A stretch of DNA of 64,000 nt from Acetivibrio alkalicellulosi (lineage in GTDB: Bacteria > Bacillota > Clostridia > Acetivibrionales > Acetivibrionaceae), in assembly GCA_008125075.1 (NCBI GenBank), contig VLTH01000002.1, positions 485,105-549,104 on the forward strand, written 5' to 3'. The first letter of the stretch is position 1; each line of letters starts with the position of its first letter. The notes under the pieces are model-generated. The model worked only from the letters and a program-made list of their open reading frames with translations, made no database searches and had not been told where the DNA came from. Below, piece after piece: positions 62,691-64,000 of this stretch. The position numbers and the translations under genes were made by a program.

Positions 62691-62913
62691 ATATACTATT
62701 CTTCTCTAAAAGTTTGCTTTTTTAGCAAACTTTTTAGAAGATATAGTTCATCTGTTTGTCGCAGCGGAACTTACTACTTTGATTGCAGCTTCCGCTGGGA
62801 TATACTATTCTTCTCAAAAAGTTTGCTTTTTTAGCAAACTTTTAGAAGATATAGTTCCTCTGTTTATCGCAGCGGAACTTACTACTTTGATTGCAGCTTC
62901 CGCTGGGATATGA
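62691..62913 (+). repeat. Rep-A copies 5 and 6 in tandem
   Basis: Two near-identical units of about 111 bases follow each other (62691-62801 and 62802-62913). Each has TACTATTCTTCTC, GTTTGCTTTTTTAGCAAAC, AGAAGATATAG, TCTGTTT, GCAGCGGAACTTACTACTTT and GCAGCTTCCGCTGGGATAT. They differ at only a few bases, so the duplication is recent. Confidence 0.88.
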
Positions 62914-63179
62914 TTTATATACTCATATATTATACCTTTAAATAAAGGATTTTAAAATAAATACTTGTTAAGTGATAAATGATGCATGTAAAGAAAGATA
63001 TACCATAAACCGAAGCCTGTGGAATAATAGGTATAATTAAATAATACACACCCCAATTTCACCTAGTCATTGAAAAGATCATTATATATGATAAAATATA
63101 AATATGCAGTGGAAAGTAAAAAAATATACATGTAAAAAAATACTACAAATTTTAATCCATGAAAAGAGGTGTATTAAGT

Positions 63180-64000
63180 TTGAAAGTCAGAAAAGCAATA
63201 ATACCTGCAGCAGGTTTAGGAACCAGATTTTTACCTGCTACAAAAGCACAGCCTAAGGAAATGCTGCCTATTGTTGATAAACCTACTATTCAGTATATTG
63301 TTGAAGAGGCAATTAAGTCGGGTATTGAGGACATTATAATTATTTCTGGGAGAAGTAAAAGAGCAATAGAAGATCATTTTGATAAATCTTATGAATTAGA
63401 ACAGGAGTTAGAAAAGAAAGGAAATTTAGAGCTTCTTAATGAGGTAAAAGATATTTCAAATCTTGCTGATATTCACTATATTAGACAAAAGGAAGCTAGA
63501 GGTTTGGGACATGCTATTTATTGTGCAAAGTCATTTATTGGTGATGAGCCTTTTGCTGTTTTGCTTGGTGATGATATTGTAGATTCTGAAGTCCCCTGCT
63601 TAAAGCAAATGATAGATATTTATAATGAGTACAAGACAACTGTTTTAGGGGTTCAATCAGTTCCTGAAGAAGATGTATCAAAGTATGGAATTGTTAGTTG
63701 CAGGCAGGTGGATAATAGAGTGTACAAAGTAAAAGATTTGGTTGAAAAACCTGAAAAGTCTGAGGCTCCATCTAATATAGCTATACTTGGTAGGTATATA
63801 ATTACTTCTCAAATATTTGAGCATTTAGAAAATGTAAAACCAGGCAAAGGTGGAGAGATTCAATTGACAGATGCCCTAAAGAGCTTAATAGGACAAGAAG
63901 CTATGTATGCCTATGACTTTGTTGGTAAAAGATATGATGTTGGAAATAGAATAGGATTCTTGCAAGCTACAGTTGAATTTGCACTTAAAAGAGACGATTT
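63180..64000 (+). CDS. galU: UTP-glucose-1-phosphate uridylyltransferase (cut by window edge)
   Basis: 273 codons are inside the window. The start is TTG, 8 bases after AGAGGTG. The nucleotide-binding motif [20 protein letters not shown] and [19 protein letters not shown] are diagnostic, as is [10 protein letters not shown]. It makes UDP-glucose for wall and exopolysaccharide synthesis. A promoter-like TTGAAA-N16-TAAAAT lies at about 63071-63098. Only the last few residues should be missing. Confidence 0.93.
   Translation, partial: MKVRKAIIPAAGLGTRFLPATKAQPKEMLPIVDKPTIQYIVEEAIKSGIEDIIIISGRSKRAIEDHFDKSYELEQELEKKGNLELLNEVKDISNLADIHYIRQKEARGLGHAIYCAKSFIGDEPFAVLLGDDIVDSEVPCLKQMIDIYNEYKTTVLGVQSVPEEDVSKYGIVSCRQVDNRVYKVKDLVEKPEKSEAPSNIAILGRYIITSQIFEHLENVKPGKGGEIQLTDALKSLIGQEAMYAYDFVGKRYDVGNRIGFLQATVEFALKRDD

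Overview
The window comes from a low-GC, Gram-positive, endospore-forming anaerobe of the class Clostridia. It probably belongs to the cellulosome-producing group (Acetivibrio / Ruminiclostridium-like). The reasons are strongly AT-rich DNA with AGGAGG-type ribosome sites and frequent TTG/GTG starts, a secreted protein ending in a type I dockerin, the spore protease YabG, a desulfoferrodoxin for oxygen stress, and a clostridial type of peptide-maturation cluster. The species assignment is inference.

Layout. 1-3.1 kb: the start of a secreted protein, then a BlaI-type repressor with two operator dyads and its M56 membrane protease partner, which has no penicillin-binding sensor. 3.2-11 kb: an orphan galactitol-type PTS IIC, two unknown proteins, then a run of secreted protein, ABC ATPase, ABC permease, histidine kinase and response regulator. 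11-18.4 kb: a membrane protein, an AAA/PD-(D/E)XK protein, a flavodoxin-like protein next to a perfect 48-bp palindrome, and the dockerin metallopeptidase-like protein. 18.5-33 kb: stress and housekeeping genes (OhrR-controlled glutathione peroxidase, chemoreceptor, desulfoferrodoxin, SRAP protein, YabG, topoisomerase III, M14 endopeptidase, HtrA, guanine deaminase) and a candidate small RNA. 33-41.5 kb: a 3D-domain protein and the branched-chain amino acid genes ilvB-ilvN-ilvC-cimA behind a T-box leader. The CimA enzyme implies isoleucine synthesis through citramalate.

The two most unusual regions come next. 41.7-47.2 kb is a three-gene operon. A membrane-anchored protein with a possible DNA-binding N-terminus is followed by two exported copper-amine-oxidase-N / TPR proteins. 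All three share a short motif of the type N-G-x-x-N-I-x-V-x-G-D-x-I. 47.3-54.5 kb, on the minus strand, is a ribosomally made, modified peptide (RiPP) cluster of the CLI_3235 / CcpM type: ABC exporter, two short Cys-containing precursor peptides, radical SAM maturase, a peptide-maturation protein, an acyl-carrier-like protein without the attachment serine, and a subtilase. The precursor region carries a tandem duplication, a third precursor remnant, a stray copy of the ABC gene's 3' end, and an insertion that resembles one end of an insertion sequence and supplies a new C-terminus for one precursor.

54.6-64 kb is again housekeeping: glycogen branching enzyme, NagA, a diguanylate cyclase, the rpsF-ssb-rpsR operon with an apparent S6:S18-binding leader, a YihY/BrkB protein, and the start of galU. 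At least three families of short structured repeats, called Rep-A, Rep-B and Rep-C here, are scattered between the genes. I saw no tRNA, rRNA, CRISPR array or complete insertion sequence.
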